Source: Streptomyces atroolivaceus (lineage in GTDB: Bacteria > Actinomycetota > Actinomycetes > Streptomycetales > Streptomycetaceae). Taken from it: 64,000 nucleotides of DNA. How positions within the stretch are numbered: position 1 is the first letter of the stretch; each line of letters begins with the position of its first letter. Positions 36,093 to 44,828 of the stretch are shown here, piece after piece. Below the pieces are notes generated by a model. The model searched no databases and was not told where the DNA came from. It worked only from the letters and a program-made list of their open reading frames with translations. Position numbers and translations under genes: made by a program. The DNA lies in contig NZ_JNXG01000014.1 of the NCBI RefSeq assembly GCF_000717025.1, forward strand, positions 129,465 through 193,464, in the 5' to 3' direction.

Positions 36093-37763
36093 TCAGCGCC
36101 TGCGGCGGAGCCGGGCGATCGCGCGGGTGACGAGGGAGTCGATCTCGGCGAGGCGTAGAGGGCGGGCGAGAAGGACGAAGACCGCTGTGACGGTGAGCGC
36201 ACCGGCTGCGGAGGCGACGGCCGGTCCGGCGGGGGCCGACATCCGAGCGGCGCCGATTCCGAGCAGGGTGGCGGGCACGGCGGCGGCGAGCAGCCTGGCC
36301 TGAGCGGCGACGATGGCGGAGCGCCACAGCCGTGGGCGGGGCGGGAGGGTGCGGGGCCGGCAGGCGGGGTCCTTGCCGGGCGACAGTCGGCGGTGCAGCA
36401 CCAGAGCGGTCAGGACCCAGCCCGCGAACAGTGCCAGCGAGTAGCCGCCGGCCATGCCGGTGACCGCCCAGCGCGCCGGCAGGAGTTGGTACGCCGTCCA
36501 CGACAGCCCCGCGTTGAGGCCCGCGATCATCAGGTTCAGCAGAAACGGGGTGCGCGTGTCGGACAGGGCGTAGAACGAGCGGGACAGCACGTACTGGCCG
36601 GAGAAGGCGATCAGTCCGGGGGCGAAGGCCATCAGGATCCCGGCGAGTACCGCGATGTCCTCCGGTCCCGTCCTGCCGTGCTGGAAGACCAGAGCCGTGG
36701 CGGGGTGGGCCAGCGCGAGCAGCGCACACGCGGCGGGCACGATCAAGGCTGCGCTCGTGCGCAGCGCGTACCCCGCGTCCCGCCGGACCGCCGCCGTGTC
36801 GCCGTCGGCCGCCGATCGGCTCATCCGCGGCATCAGCGCCGTCACCAGGGAGACCGTGACGATGCCGTGCGGCACCATCCAGAGTGTGTAGGCGTTGTTG
36901 TACGCGCTGAACCCCGCGCCCTCGATCTGCTGGGCGGCGGCGCGGGCACCGGCGGATGTCGCCAGCCGGGTGGTGACCCAGTACGCGGCCTGGTTGCTGA
37001 GCACCAGCAGCAGCAGCCAGCCCGCGGAACGCAGTGGCCGGGCCAGGCCGCTGCCGCGCCAGTCGAACCGGGGCCGGTAGCGGAAACCGGTGGCCCGCAG
37101 CGACGGCAGCACGGCGAGCGCCTGGACGACGATTCCGGCCGTGGTGCCCCACCCCAGGAGTGCCCGCTCCCCTGTGGTCAGCTCCCCGCCCGCGCCGATT
37201 GCCAGGTACAGGCCGAACACGGCGATGACTACGACATTGTTGAGGACCGGTGTCCACATCATGGCGCCGAAGCGGCCCCGTGCGTTGAGCACTTGCCCGA
37301 GCAGGGTGAACAGGCCAAGGAAGAAGATCTGTGGCAGGCAGTACCGGGCGAACGCAACCGTCATCGCGTGCTGGTCCGGCGGGTAGTCCGAGTAGAGCCC
37401 GACGATCGCCGGCGCCGCCCACACCGCCGTTCCGGTCAGTATGAGCAGGGCCAGAACGCACAGGGTGAGCAGCCGGTCGGTGTAGGCCGCGCCCCCGTCC
37501 TCGTGCTCCTTCGCCGCCTTGACCAGCTCCGGCACGAAGACCGCGTTGAGCGCGCCGCCGAGCAGCAGGATGTAGACGATGGTGGGAGCTGTGTTGCCCA
37601 CCGCGTACCCGTCGGCGACTATCCCGAGTCCGAGCGCCGCGGCGACGACTGCGGACCGGAGGAAACCGGTGGCACGTGAGACGACCGACCCGGCTGCCAT
37701 GATCGCGCCACTGCGCAGTGCCGACGGTTGCTTCGCCATCGGCTCGGCTGCCGCGGTGGTCAT
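36093..37763 (-). CDS. MurJ/MviN-like lipid II flippase
   Basis: 556 residues from an ATG overlapping the stop of the FemABX-like gene (ATGA). About 14 hydrophobic helices; the N-terminal part (GSVVSRATGFLRSAVVAAAL, GLGIVADGYAVGNTAPTIVY, GGALNAVFVPELVKAA) is the MviN signature. No cytoplasmic kinase-like tail is present, unlike the long mycobacterial MviN. It would move lipid-linked cell-wall precursors across the membrane. Because it is in an arm-like region beside a FemABX protein it may be an accessory copy rather than the essential flippase. Confidence 0.92.
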   Translation of the reverse strand: MTTAAAEPMAKQPSALRSGAIMAAGSVVSRATGFLRSAVVAAALGLGIVADGYAVGNTAPTIVYILLLGGALNAVFVPELVKAAKEHEDGGAAYTDRLLTLCVLALLILTGTAVWAAPAIVGLYSDYPPDQHAMTVAFARYCLPQIFFLGLFTLLGQVLNARGRFGAMMWTPVLNNVVVIAVFGLYLAIGAGGELTTGERALLGWGTTAGIVVQALAVLPSLRATGFRYRPRFDWRGSGLARPLRSAGWLLLLVLSNQAAYWVTTRLATSAGARAAAQQIEGAGFSAYNNAYTLWMVPHGIVTVSLVTALMPRMSRSAADGDTAAVRRDAGYALRTSAALIVPAACALLALAHPATALVFQHGRTGPEDIAVLAGILMAFAPGLIAFSGQYVLSRSFYALSDTRTPFLLNLMIAGLNAGLSWTAYQLLPARWAVTGMAGGYSLALFAGWVLTALVLHRRLSPGKDPACRPRTLPPRPRLWRSAIVAAQARLLAAAVPATLLGIGAARMSAPAGPAVASAAGALTVTAVFVLLARPLRLAEIDSLVTRAIARLRRRR

Positions 37764-38932
37764 CGTCGCGCCATATAGGTCTGAAACGCGCGGTACAGCG
37801 CGTGATTGGCCGTACCGTCCAACGGTCTCTCCCACTCCCCCAGGGTTTCGACGACCTCACCGCCCGTGCCGAGCTTCCAGCGCAGCAGCCCGTACGGACG
37901 GTCGTCGGGATCAAGGGTGGAGGGTACCCCGCGCATGTCGTAGACGTCGGCGCCGAGTGCGTGGGCGTCGAGCAGCATGCGCCACTGCAGGAGATTGGAG
38001 GGCCGGACCTCACGCCGGTGGTCGGCGGAGGCGCCGGTCTGGTACCAGATCCGGCGGCCGAAGCGGATCATGGTGTGGGCAGCGAGGATCCCACCCTCGT
38101 GACGTGCGAGGTAGAGCCGCATGCACCCCGGTTCCTCCTCGTTGAGGGCAGCGTACTGACGCTCGTAGTACCCCAGGGACCGGCCGAGGCGGAAACCGTC
38201 GCGCTCCTCGGTGATGCGCAGCAGCCGGTAGAACTCCGGCAGGTCCGTCGCGCTGCCGACGGCCACCTCGACGCCCGACTTCTGCGCCCGGCGGACGTTG
38301 CGTCTCCACTCCTGGTTGAGCCCCGCCCACAGGTCGTCCGTCGTACGCCCGGTGAGCTGTATCCGGAAGACGTGGCGCGGCTGCGCGTCCTCGTCGTCCT
38401 CGCCTCCGCACCGGTTCCACCCCCGGGCACGGAGCCGTTCCGCGACAGCTGTGCCCAGCGGATCCACCTCACTCGCGAGGACGTCGGAGAGCCTGCGGCC
38501 GGGCCCTGTTCCCGATTTGAGCCGTGCCCTGCTCCAGCGGCGGTACGCCGGAGAGGGGCCGATCCGTACGGCGAACACTCCGGACGCGCGCAGATGTCTC
38601 AGCAGCGGGTCGAGCCAGCCGTCGATGCCCGGGTCGGCCCAGTCGGCGACCGGTCCTTCCGGCAGGTAGGCGAAGTACTTACGGGTTCCGGGGAGTTGAC
38701 GCAGCAGGACAAGCGCGACACCGGTAAGCCGGCCGGCCGCCGGGTCCGGTCCCCAGCCCACCAGTTGGGAACGCCAGCCGTCCTTGACCTGAGCCCACGA
38801 GGGACTCTGCAGGAATCCTGCGCCCAGGTCGGAGCCCGCGCCGGAGAGCAGGAACGAGCGGTACGTCGCGGAGTTGATGGGTCCCAGCGGTGTTTCCCGA
38901 CCGCGGGCAGCCGTCATGAGCAGCGATGACAC
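37760..38932 (-). CDS. FemABX-type peptidyltransferase
   Basis: 390 residues from the GTG at 38930-38932, with GAGAGG eight bases upstream (ATG 38917 is an alternative). It has the duplicated GNAT-like fold of Fem proteins: SFLQSPSWAQVKDGWRSQLV, GLNQEWRRNVRRAQKSGVEV, YDMRGVPSTLDPDDRPYGLL, LGEWERPLDG. FemABX enzymes transfer an amino acid from aminoacyl-tRNA to the lipid II stem peptide; streptomycetes build a glycine bridge this way. Translation of the MurJ-like gene is coupled to it. Confidence 0.92.
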   Translation of the reverse strand: MSSLLMTAARGRETPLGPINSATYRSFLLSGAGSDLGAGFLQSPSWAQVKDGWRSQLVGWGPDPAAGRLTGVALVLLRQLPGTRKYFAYLPEGPVADWADPGIDGWLDPLLRHLRASGVFAVRIGPSPAYRRWSRARLKSGTGPGRRLSDVLASEVDPLGTAVAERLRARGWNRCGGEDDEDAQPRHVFRIQLTGRTTDDLWAGLNQEWRRNVRRAQKSGVEVAVGSATDLPEFYRLLRITEERDGFRLGRSLGYYERQYAALNEEEPGCMRLYLARHEGGILAAHTMIRFGRRIWYQTGASADHRREVRPSNLLQWRMLLDAHALGADVYDMRGVPSTLDPDDRPYGLLRWKLGTGGEVVETLGEWERPLDGTANHALYRAFQTYMARR

Positions 38933-39121
38933 TGTATGCGCCTCTCTGTGGGGAGTGCGGAGAGGCTCACAGCCGTCCGTGACCGCTCCGCGCGGCGAAT
39001 GTGACCGGACGATGACCGTTGTCCTGCAGTCGCCGTCACATGGCCACAGCGCCGCCCACCTGGGCTTTCCTGGTTCTGCAGTCGCGGTATCCAAACCCGG
39101 CCACCATGGATGGAGACTCCC

Positions 39122-40315
39122 TTGAGCCATATACGTGTGCGCACCGCGGCGGTCGCGGTGCTCCTGGCACCGCTCGCGGCCTGCTCCTCGGCAGGGAGCT
39201 CCGGCGCCGCGGCGGGGGACGCCAAGGGCGGCGGCACCAGCACGGTGGAGGACCGCCCCGCGACGGTGACCGTGACACCGAAAGGCAACGGCGTACGGGC
39301 CGGCGGCACGGTGAAGGTCACCGCGGCGGGCGGCACGCTCACCTCGGTCGGAGTCACCGACGACGAGGGCCGCCCCCTGTCCGGCAAGGTCTCCGCCGAC
39401 GGGGTGACGTGGGTCTCCACACGCAAGGCGGTCCCCGGGACCTCGTACACCGTCACCGCCGCGACGACCACTGAGGCCGGCACGAAGAACACGGTCACGT
39501 CCAGGTTCGCCACAGCTGAGGCCGACAAGATCAACAGAGTCGACTGGCGACCGGGGGCAAAGGCGATCGTCGGCATCGCCCAGCCGGTCTCGCTGGTCTT
39601 CGACAACCCCGTCGCCGACAAGGCGGCCGTCGAACGGCAGTTGAAGCTGACCACGTCGAATGCCACCGAGGGCTCCTGGGCCTGGCTGGAGGACTGGACC
39701 GGCCGTGACCGGATCGACTGGCGCCCCAAGGAGTACTGGAAGCCCGGCACGAAGGTCCGGCTCAGCGCCGAGCTGAACGGTACGGACTCCGGCGACGGCG
39801 GCTGGTTCGTCCGCGACTACTCGACGAGCTTCACCATCGGCGCGAGCCGGATCGTCAAGGTCGACCTCGACCGAAAGCAGCTCACCCTGGAACAGGACGG
39901 GCAGACGGTCCGTACCATCCCCGTCTCCGGCGGCACCCCCGGCGGCGACAGACGCTCCTGGCGCGGGACCGCCGTGCTGATGGCCAAGGAGGGCACGATC
40001 AACATGAACTCTGAGACCGTCGGCCTCGGCGACGCCTACGACAAGATGGTCGACCAGTCCATGCGGCTGACCTGGTCCGGCATGTACGCGCACGCGGCGC
40101 CGTGGAACGACAAGTGGTTCGGTAACGCGAACAAGAGCAGCGGCTGCATCGGCATGAGCGACACGAACGCCGCCTGGCTCTATGCCCAGCTCCGGCCCGG
40201 CGACCCGTTCGAGATCAACGGCAGGGACACCAAGGGAGTCGTCGCCCCGGGCAACGGCTTCGGCGACTGGAATGTGCCGTGGGCCGAGTGGCGGGCGAAG
40301 AGTGCGCTGCGCTGA
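39122..40315 (+). CDS. L,D-transpeptidase lipoprotein
   Basis: 397 residues from TTG 39122, which has GGAG at good spacing (an upstream ATG at 39110 overlaps that site and is less likely). The lipobox is PLAACSS (Cys21). Two Ig-like domains (about 45-230; VTVTPKGNGVRAGGTVKVTA ...) precede the YkuD catalytic domain, with His324 (MYAHAAPW) and Cys342 in SSGCIGMSDTNA. It forms 3-3 crosslinks in peptidoglycan, or attaches proteins to it, outside the membrane. It is divergent from the FemABX-MurJ genes, making a cell-wall block. Confidence 0.95.
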   Translation: MSHIRVRTAAVAVLLAPLAACSSAGSSGAAAGDAKGGGTSTVEDRPATVTVTPKGNGVRAGGTVKVTAAGGTLTSVGVTDDEGRPLSGKVSADGVTWVSTRKAVPGTSYTVTAATTTEAGTKNTVTSRFATAEADKINRVDWRPGAKAIVGIAQPVSLVFDNPVADKAAVERQLKLTTSNATEGSWAWLEDWTGRDRIDWRPKEYWKPGTKVRLSAELNGTDSGDGGWFVRDYSTSFTIGASRIVKVDLDRKQLTLEQDGQTVRTIPVSGGTPGGDRRSWRGTAVLMAKEGTINMNSETVGLGDAYDKMVDQSMRLTWSGMYAHAAPWNDKWFGNANKSSGCIGMSDTNAAWLYAQLRPGDPFEINGRDTKGVVAPGNGFGDWNVPWAEWRAKSALR

Positions 40316-40559
40316 AACCGTGACCGGGTTCGCAGCCAAAGGCAGCTCTGTGCCCCTGGGGGCAGGCGTTTGCGTGTCCTAGACGTGGACCGGCGCAGCG
40401 GGCCGCGGGCATTGCTGGCTGCGCTCTTGAGAGTCACACACAGGCCGTCCTTCGGCGGGCCCGCCACCGGGTGCGGGCACCGTACGGCCGGCGGCGTCGC
40501 CCCAGGAGCGCGGCCGACGGCAGCGCCGAGCCACTGTCGGCAAGGGCACTTGGCGGCCT

Positions 40560-40591
40560 CCCCCTGCACTGCCGCCAGGCGGTGCAGGGGG
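40560..40591. terminator. Hairpin between the transpeptidase and the DUF6234-like gene
   Basis: CCCCCTGCAC pairs with GTGCAGGGGG around a GC-rich inner stem. It lies 11 bases past the stop of the minus-strand membrane-protein gene and could also end the transpeptidase transcript. Confidence 0.65.
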
Positions 40592-40602
40592 CTGTTGTGC
40601 CG

Positions 40603-41109
40603 TCAGCCACCGGGCCCCGCCGGGTGGGCGTACTCGATGTACCGCAGACGCGCCAAGCCCGCTACGAGAGAGATCAGCGGTGGTGCCAGCCACCAACGGC
40701 TGAGAGCTCGCCGCAGCACGGCGAACAGAGTGAGCAGCACTGTGAGAACGCCGAGCGCGGTCAGCAGGCCGGACGCGAACCCGATTCCCGTCAGGGTGCT
40801 GTCGTCCCAGGCTCCTTGCGGCTGGATCATCAAAGAACCGTAGGCAATGTAGGTGCTCAGCAGGTTCGCGAGAATGAGGAGCACGCCCCACGGCCCTCGC
40901 AGTGTGCCGGTCACTTCGGAGCAGTCCTCGTCCAGGTTCTTGTCGAAGCCGCGGCCGTATGCCTGAGCGCTCCCGTCCTGCCAGTAGAGAGGCCGACGAG
41001 GGCTGGCACCTGGTGGGCCGGCCGGTGACCGCGGCACTACGACGCCCTGCGCGAGCTGATCGCCGACGAAGAGGGGCAGGCGGAAGTCCAGCCCGACTTC
41101 ACGGTCCAT
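40603..41109 (-). CDS. Small membrane protein, DUF6234-like
   Basis: Up to 168 residues from the start at 41107-41109; the first ~55 residues look poorly conserved and the true start may be internal. Three membrane helices are visible (GVLLILANLLSTYIAYGSLM; TGIGFASGLLTALGVLTVLL; WLAPPLISLVAGLARL), and the C-terminus RYIEYAHPAGPGG is what I associate with the DUF6234 family of Streptomyces. Function unknown. Divergent from the tRNA-like gene. Confidence 0.65.
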   Translation of the reverse strand: MDREVGLDFRLPLFVGDQLAQGVVVPRSPAGPPGASPRRPLYWQDGSAQAYGRGFDKNLDEDCSEVTGTLRGPWGVLLILANLLSTYIAYGSLMIQPQGAWDDSTLTGIGFASGLLTALGVLTVLLTLFAVLRRALSRWWLAPPLISLVAGLARLRYIEYAHPAGPGG

Positions 41110-41192
41110 GACACGGCTGGCACGGTAACGAGAACCGGAATCCTGAGCGTCGCTGACGGGTGCTCAAGACTCGCGAACCTAGGAAAAAGCCG

Positions 41193-41222
41193 TTGTGGGG
41201 TGATCACCTGGGCGTCTAACGT
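41193..41222 (+). promoter_or_regulatory. Promoter of the tRNA-like gene
   Basis: TTGTGG and TAACGT are separated by 18 bases, matching a vegetative -35/-10 pair. Transcription would begin around 41228-41230, only a few bases before the tRNA-like sequence. Confidence 0.5.
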
Positions 41223-41232
41223 CTACCGTCAT

Positions 41233-41304
41233 CGGCGTGTAGCTCAGCAGTAGAGCACCGGGCTCTGGACCCGGAGGGCGCAGGGGCGGAACCTGCCACG
41301 TCGG
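41233..41304 (+). tRNA. tRNA-like gene with anticodon CTG (Gln-type), degenerate elbow
   Basis: A 72-base sequence folds into a full cloverleaf: acceptor CGGCGTG/CACGTCG (seven pairs, one G-U), D-stem GCTC/GAGC, anticodon stem CCGGG/CCCGG with loop CTCTGGA (anticodon CTG), variable AGGGC, T-stem GCAGG/CCTGC, discriminator G; no encoded CCA. The T-loop is GGCGGAA instead of TTCGAAT, and the D-loop AGCAGTA lacks the G18-G19 pair, so the normal elbow contact is lost. It is either a decayed tRNA, or a tRNA mimic with another role. It ends three bases before the start codon of the 766-aa gene. Confidence 0.6.
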
Positions 41305-41307
41305 CTT

Positions 41308-43608
41308 ATGAACGACAACGCTGAGCAGCAGCCTCCCGTTGCGGGCCCGTCCTATCCGGAGGGTCAGCTGGCCAAGGCCTTCGTGACCGCGTTGACCCAT
41401 GCGGATGCCGGTGCCCGGCGTCGTGCCGAGGTGCGTGGGCAGCGGTGGCGGGAGGTTCTGGCGGGCATGGCCGCAGGGCGGCTGTCGGTCGGTTCGCGTA
41501 CGCCCGTGGTCGGGCTCCCGCCGTGGGTGACTCCTGAGGTGATGCGGGGCGGCTTCGCCACTGGGACCGCGAGCGCGAGCGGCCCGCTGCAGACCCACGA
41601 GACGGAGGCCGCGCGGAGATTCGGGGTGCCCGCCGAGCGGCGCGTGCTCTTCGCCTACTGCCTCACCGAGCCCGGGCTCACCTGGTTGTGGGCCCGGTTG
41701 GACAGCGGCGGCTACGAGATCGGGGTGCCCGAGGAGGCCGCGCTGCTCACCATGGCCTGGCTCGTGCGCCAAGGCGAGACCGGCGCGGCACTCGACCTCG
41801 TGGCGGAGCTGGAGCCGTTCGCCGACCGGCTGCGGTTCCTGCCCCGCCCGGCGGACGGGCCCGCACCGGACGCCGAGGCGGCCGTCCATCGGCACACCGT
41901 CTCCGATGCTGTCGACACCTTGATACGCAGGCGGCCCAACGCGACCGTAGAGACCCAGCGCGAGGCGCTCGCCGTGTGGCAGCCGTTCGGCGACGAGCTG
42001 CTCGTCCACTGGTTGCGGACGGCGCGGGACGGCCACGTCCTCGAGCTCGCACCGGACGCCGGCTGGCTGGCGCGGGGCGAGGTTCTGCTCGGCCGCTACC
42101 GGCTGCTCGCCGCGGAACACACCCTGTGCACCAAGCACCGTGATCCCAAGGAGAACCTGGGCATTCTGCGCGGGTCGCTGGAGGAGGTCGTCGCCGGACG
42201 GCCGCTGGAGGCGCGCCGGCTCGGTCTGCTGCGGCACGCGGTGCAGTCCATGGTGCGTCGGCGCGGTCTGCCCGGCTCGGCCGCGCACCTGGCCTTGCGC
42301 AGGTGCCAGGCTGAGCAGGCGGCGCTTCCTTCCCATCACGCCCTGGCCCAGCTGATGCTGCGCCGGCTCGCTGTTCTCCCGCTGGAGACAGGCATCACCG
42401 ACGTCGCCCCGCTCCTGGGACCGGTGGCCGAGGAGGAGAGCCGGGAGACCGGGCTGCCCGCCGGCACCGTCGTGCCGGCCACGATCGGCCGGGTCGTCGA
42501 GTCCGCGCTGAGCGCCCCGCTCGGCACGCTCGTGGAGCGGGGTGTCGTCCCGTCCGCCGAGGTCATGGCCGAGCTGGTGCCGCAGTTGGTGGCCGCCACC
42601 ACCGCACGCGCGTACGGCGACGAGACGCTGCGAGGTGTGATGGCCGCCAACTACCGTGCGTTCCGTAACCGCCGTTCGTTGCTCCTGCTCAATCTGGAGC
42701 GGCAGGTACGTGTCGACGAACTGCCCTGGGTACGGGCGGTGTCGGGGCAGCGAGCGGCGCCGTTGGGCGCGTCGGGCGGTGAAGGTGCGCTCTCCGTGCT
42801 GCGGCAGCTCGGCGAGCTGGCTGTGCAGGCCTTCCCGGGTACGCTCCTGCCCAACCCGCTGGTCCGCGAGTTCGGCGTTCTAGAACGCCAGTGCGATCTC
42901 GGGGCCCCGTTCGTGGAGGAGCTGGCTGCCGACATTTTCATGGGCACGTTCAGCCCGAAGTTCCTCAAGGCCGCACGGGTCGCGGGTGAACTGCTCGGCG
43001 GGACACTGTACGAGCGTTACTACGGCATCGACTACGCGGCGATCCGTAATCTGGCGATCGTCGAGACCGGCGAGGCCCTGACCCGTTCGTACGACGCCCG
43101 CACCTCCCCCGGTTTCGCGCGGCTGTGCGCCGAGCGAGCGGGGCCGGCCTCGCGGTCCTGGTCGGTCGCGGCGAACGGAAGAGTGATCGAGCAGGCGCAG
43201 ATCCTCACCACGCACAACCTGGCCACGCTGGTGAACCGGGTGGGCATCGCCCCCCGGCCCGGGTGGGCCGACCTGGCGCGCCGTTGCTTCGTGACCGTGT
43301 GCCGGCTGACCGCCCGTGTGCACCGCAACCCGCGGCCGCTGGGCACGATCAAGGACGCTGCGTACGCGTGGCGCCACTTGGTGTTCCACCTTTCCCTGTG
43401 CCCGCCGGAGGAACAGCGGCGGGTCATCACAGCCTTGAGGGAGGAGGCGGCCCGCCACCCGGCCCACGTCGCAACCCGGCTTGCCCCCGCCCTGGCGGGC
43501 CTGGCCTTGGTCGCAGAGGGCGGCAACTTCGGCAGTGACGGAACGGCAGACGCCGGAGGTGCCCGGCGCTTTGTGGGATGGAGCACCCAGGGGCACTGGA
43601 TGCGGTGA
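41308..43608 (+). CDS. 766-aa protein of unknown function downstream of a tRNA-like gene
   Basis: ATG 41308 gives 766 residues, largely alpha-helical, soluble, with no signal peptide or membrane segment. I recognise no catalytic motif. Noticeable stretches are GYEIGVPEEAALLTMAWLVR, FVEELAADIFMGTFSPKFLK, YYGIDYAAIRNLAIVETGEA and VIEQAQILTTHNLATLVNRV, the last with helix-turn-helix-like character. There is no Shine-Dalgarno in front of the start: the preceding bases belong to the tRNA-like gene, whose 3' end is three bases away. If that RNA is trimmed as a tRNA, the mRNA would be almost leaderless, which actinobacteria translate well. Gene order suggests a link to RNA or tRNA biology, but this is inference only. 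Confidence 0.85.
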   Translation: MNDNAEQQPPVAGPSYPEGQLAKAFVTALTHADAGARRRAEVRGQRWREVLAGMAAGRLSVGSRTPVVGLPPWVTPEVMRGGFATGTASASGPLQTHETEAARRFGVPAERRVLFAYCLTEPGLTWLWARLDSGGYEIGVPEEAALLTMAWLVRQGETGAALDLVAELEPFADRLRFLPRPADGPAPDAEAAVHRHTVSDAVDTLIRRRPNATVETQREALAVWQPFGDELLVHWLRTARDGHVLELAPDAGWLARGEVLLGRYRLLAAEHTLCTKHRDPKENLGILRGSLEEVVAGRPLEARRLGLLRHAVQSMVRRRGLPGSAAHLALRRCQAEQAALPSHHALAQLMLRRLAVLPLETGITDVAPLLGPVAEEESRETGLPAGTVVPATIGRVVESALSAPLGTLVERGVVPSAEVMAELVPQLVAATTARAYGDETLRGVMAANYRAFRNRRSLLLLNLERQVRVDELPWVRAVSGQRAAPLGASGGEGALSVLRQLGELAVQAFPGTLLPNPLVREFGVLERQCDLGAPFVEELAADIFMGTFSPKFLKAARVAGELLGGTLYERYYGIDYAAIRNLAIVETGEALTRSYDARTSPGFARLCAERAGPASRSWSVAANGRVIEQAQILTTHNLATLVNRVGIAPRPGWADLARRCFVTVCRLTARVHRNPRPLGTIKDAAYAWRHLVFHLSLCPPEEQRRVITALREEAARHPAHVATRLAPALAGLALVAEGGNFGSDGTADAGGARRFVGWSTQGHWMR

Positions 43609-43832
43609 GGGTCAGGGCGGGGGCGCGGCCGCCGCTGTGCCGCCCCCGCGCCGCCTCGCACGACGAACGTCCACGCCGGGCCCCACTCGTCTGCCGGCCG
43701 CTGGAATGCCGCATGCCGTCAACGACCAGCATGTCCATGGCATCGGTCACCCAGCCCCCTTGACCCGCGACTTCGAGTTTCCGGAGTCTCACTGTGCATT
43801 GTGACGGGACGTCAGCCGTGGGCAGTGGGGGG

Positions 43833-44702
43833 TCAGGTTCGGCGTGCAGCCCATACGGTGCGTTCGGTGCGCATCGTCAGGTCGTCGCGGCGCAGGATGC
43901 TGTGCGGGCCGGCGGTGTCGAGGAGCTGGTCGAGCGCGGCGAGGTCCTCGGGGGAGAGCGTTTCGGCGGCAGCGCTGCGGATGCCCCGTAGGCCGCCGAG
44001 GGCGTAGCGGCCGACCGCTTCACTGCGCGAGCCCTTGATGTTCACGGTGACGGGGAGCTGACCCTCGACCTTGAATCCGGCGGTGGAAAGCATCCGACCC
44101 CAGTCCGCGCCGCGGTGGGGCATGCGTTCGGCGATGAGGCGGTCGGTCGCCGCGTGGCAGCGTTCTTCCAGGCCGGGCCGGCTCTCGGGAGCGCTTTCGG
44201 GCAGAAAGCGAGGGAAGCCGTCCAGCTCGACGACGGCGAACAGGCCGCCGGGGGCGAGCAGGTCGTGGACGGTGCGCAGGACGCGGTCGGGGTGGGCCAT
44301 GTGGTGCATCGAGGCCGACGCCCACACCAGGTCCGGTGAGCCGAGGTCGGGCCAGGCGGCTTCGTCGAGGTCGGCCTGCACTGTGTTCACACGCTCCCCC
44401 AAGCCGCGGGCGCACGCCTTGGTGCGCAGGCGCCGAAGGTGATCGGCGGAGGCGTCGGCGGCGGTGACGCGCGCGTCGGGGAAACGGTCGAGGAGGGCGA
44501 AGGTGCCCGCTCCCGTGCCGGACCCCAGGTCCACGATATGCCGGGGGTCGGTCGTCAGTGGCAGCCATGCGGTGATGGAGGCCATGTGCTCGGCGAGGAC
44601 CTCGGCGTCCAGGTCCAGGATTTCCGCCTGGATATCGGTTCCGTGGCCCTGGTGCTGGTGTGGAGCGCCGTGGTGGGGGGAGTTCTGGTGTGCTTGGTTC
44701 AT
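43833..44702 (-). CDS. Class I SAM-dependent methyltransferase
   Basis: 289 residues from the ATG at 44700-44702. The N-terminus is His/Gln-rich (NQAHQNSPHHGAPHQHQGHG), possibly metal-binding or disordered. The SAM-binding motif I is IVDLGSGTGAGTFAL, motif II is VTAADAS, and post-I/III segments (PDLVWASASMHHMAHPDRVL, LLAPGGLFAVVELDG) are typical of small-molecule methyltransferases. It lies downstream of an XRE-cupin regulator, and a CATCTT-N11-AAGATG box sits 37 bases before its start. Substrate unknown. A second such pair is at 49520-50830. Confidence 0.9.
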   Translation of the reverse strand: MNQAHQNSPHHGAPHQHQGHGTDIQAEILDLDAEVLAEHMASITAWLPLTTDPRHIVDLGSGTGAGTFALLDRFPDARVTAADASADHLRRLRTKACARGLGERVNTVQADLDEAAWPDLGSPDLVWASASMHHMAHPDRVLRTVHDLLAPGGLFAVVELDGFPRFLPESAPESRPGLEERCHAATDRLIAERMPHRGADWGRMLSTAGFKVEGQLPVTVNIKGSRSEAVGRYALGGLRGIRSAAAETLSPEDLAALDQLLDTAGPHSILRRDDLTMRTERTVWAARRT

Positions 44703-44739
44703 GTCGCCAGCCTAGGACGGCTATGCGTTTCCAGCATGA

Positions 44740-44762
44740 CATCTTCCGGTTTACGCAAGATG
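44740..44762. promoter_or_regulatory. CATCTT-N11-AAGATG operator, copy 1
   Basis: The 23-bp site has six-base perfect outer arms and a near-symmetric inner part (CATCTTCCG versus CATCTTGCG on the complement). It lies between the methyltransferase start and the XRE-cupin gene. The same outer arms with the same 11-base spacing occur at 50233-50255. Confidence 0.7.
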
Positions 44763-44828
44763 ATCGTCAGGTCTGCTGCCTGGCACGCAAGACGCCCACG
44801 CTGCGGGGGCCTCGCACAGGCCGCGCCG

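Noticed and set aside
38933..40339. Long N-terminal extension of the FemABX frame, and a separate minus-strand frame opposite the L,D-transpeptidase
   Set aside because: The region is antisense to a recognised transpeptidase; FemABX homology begins only at the GTG near 38932.
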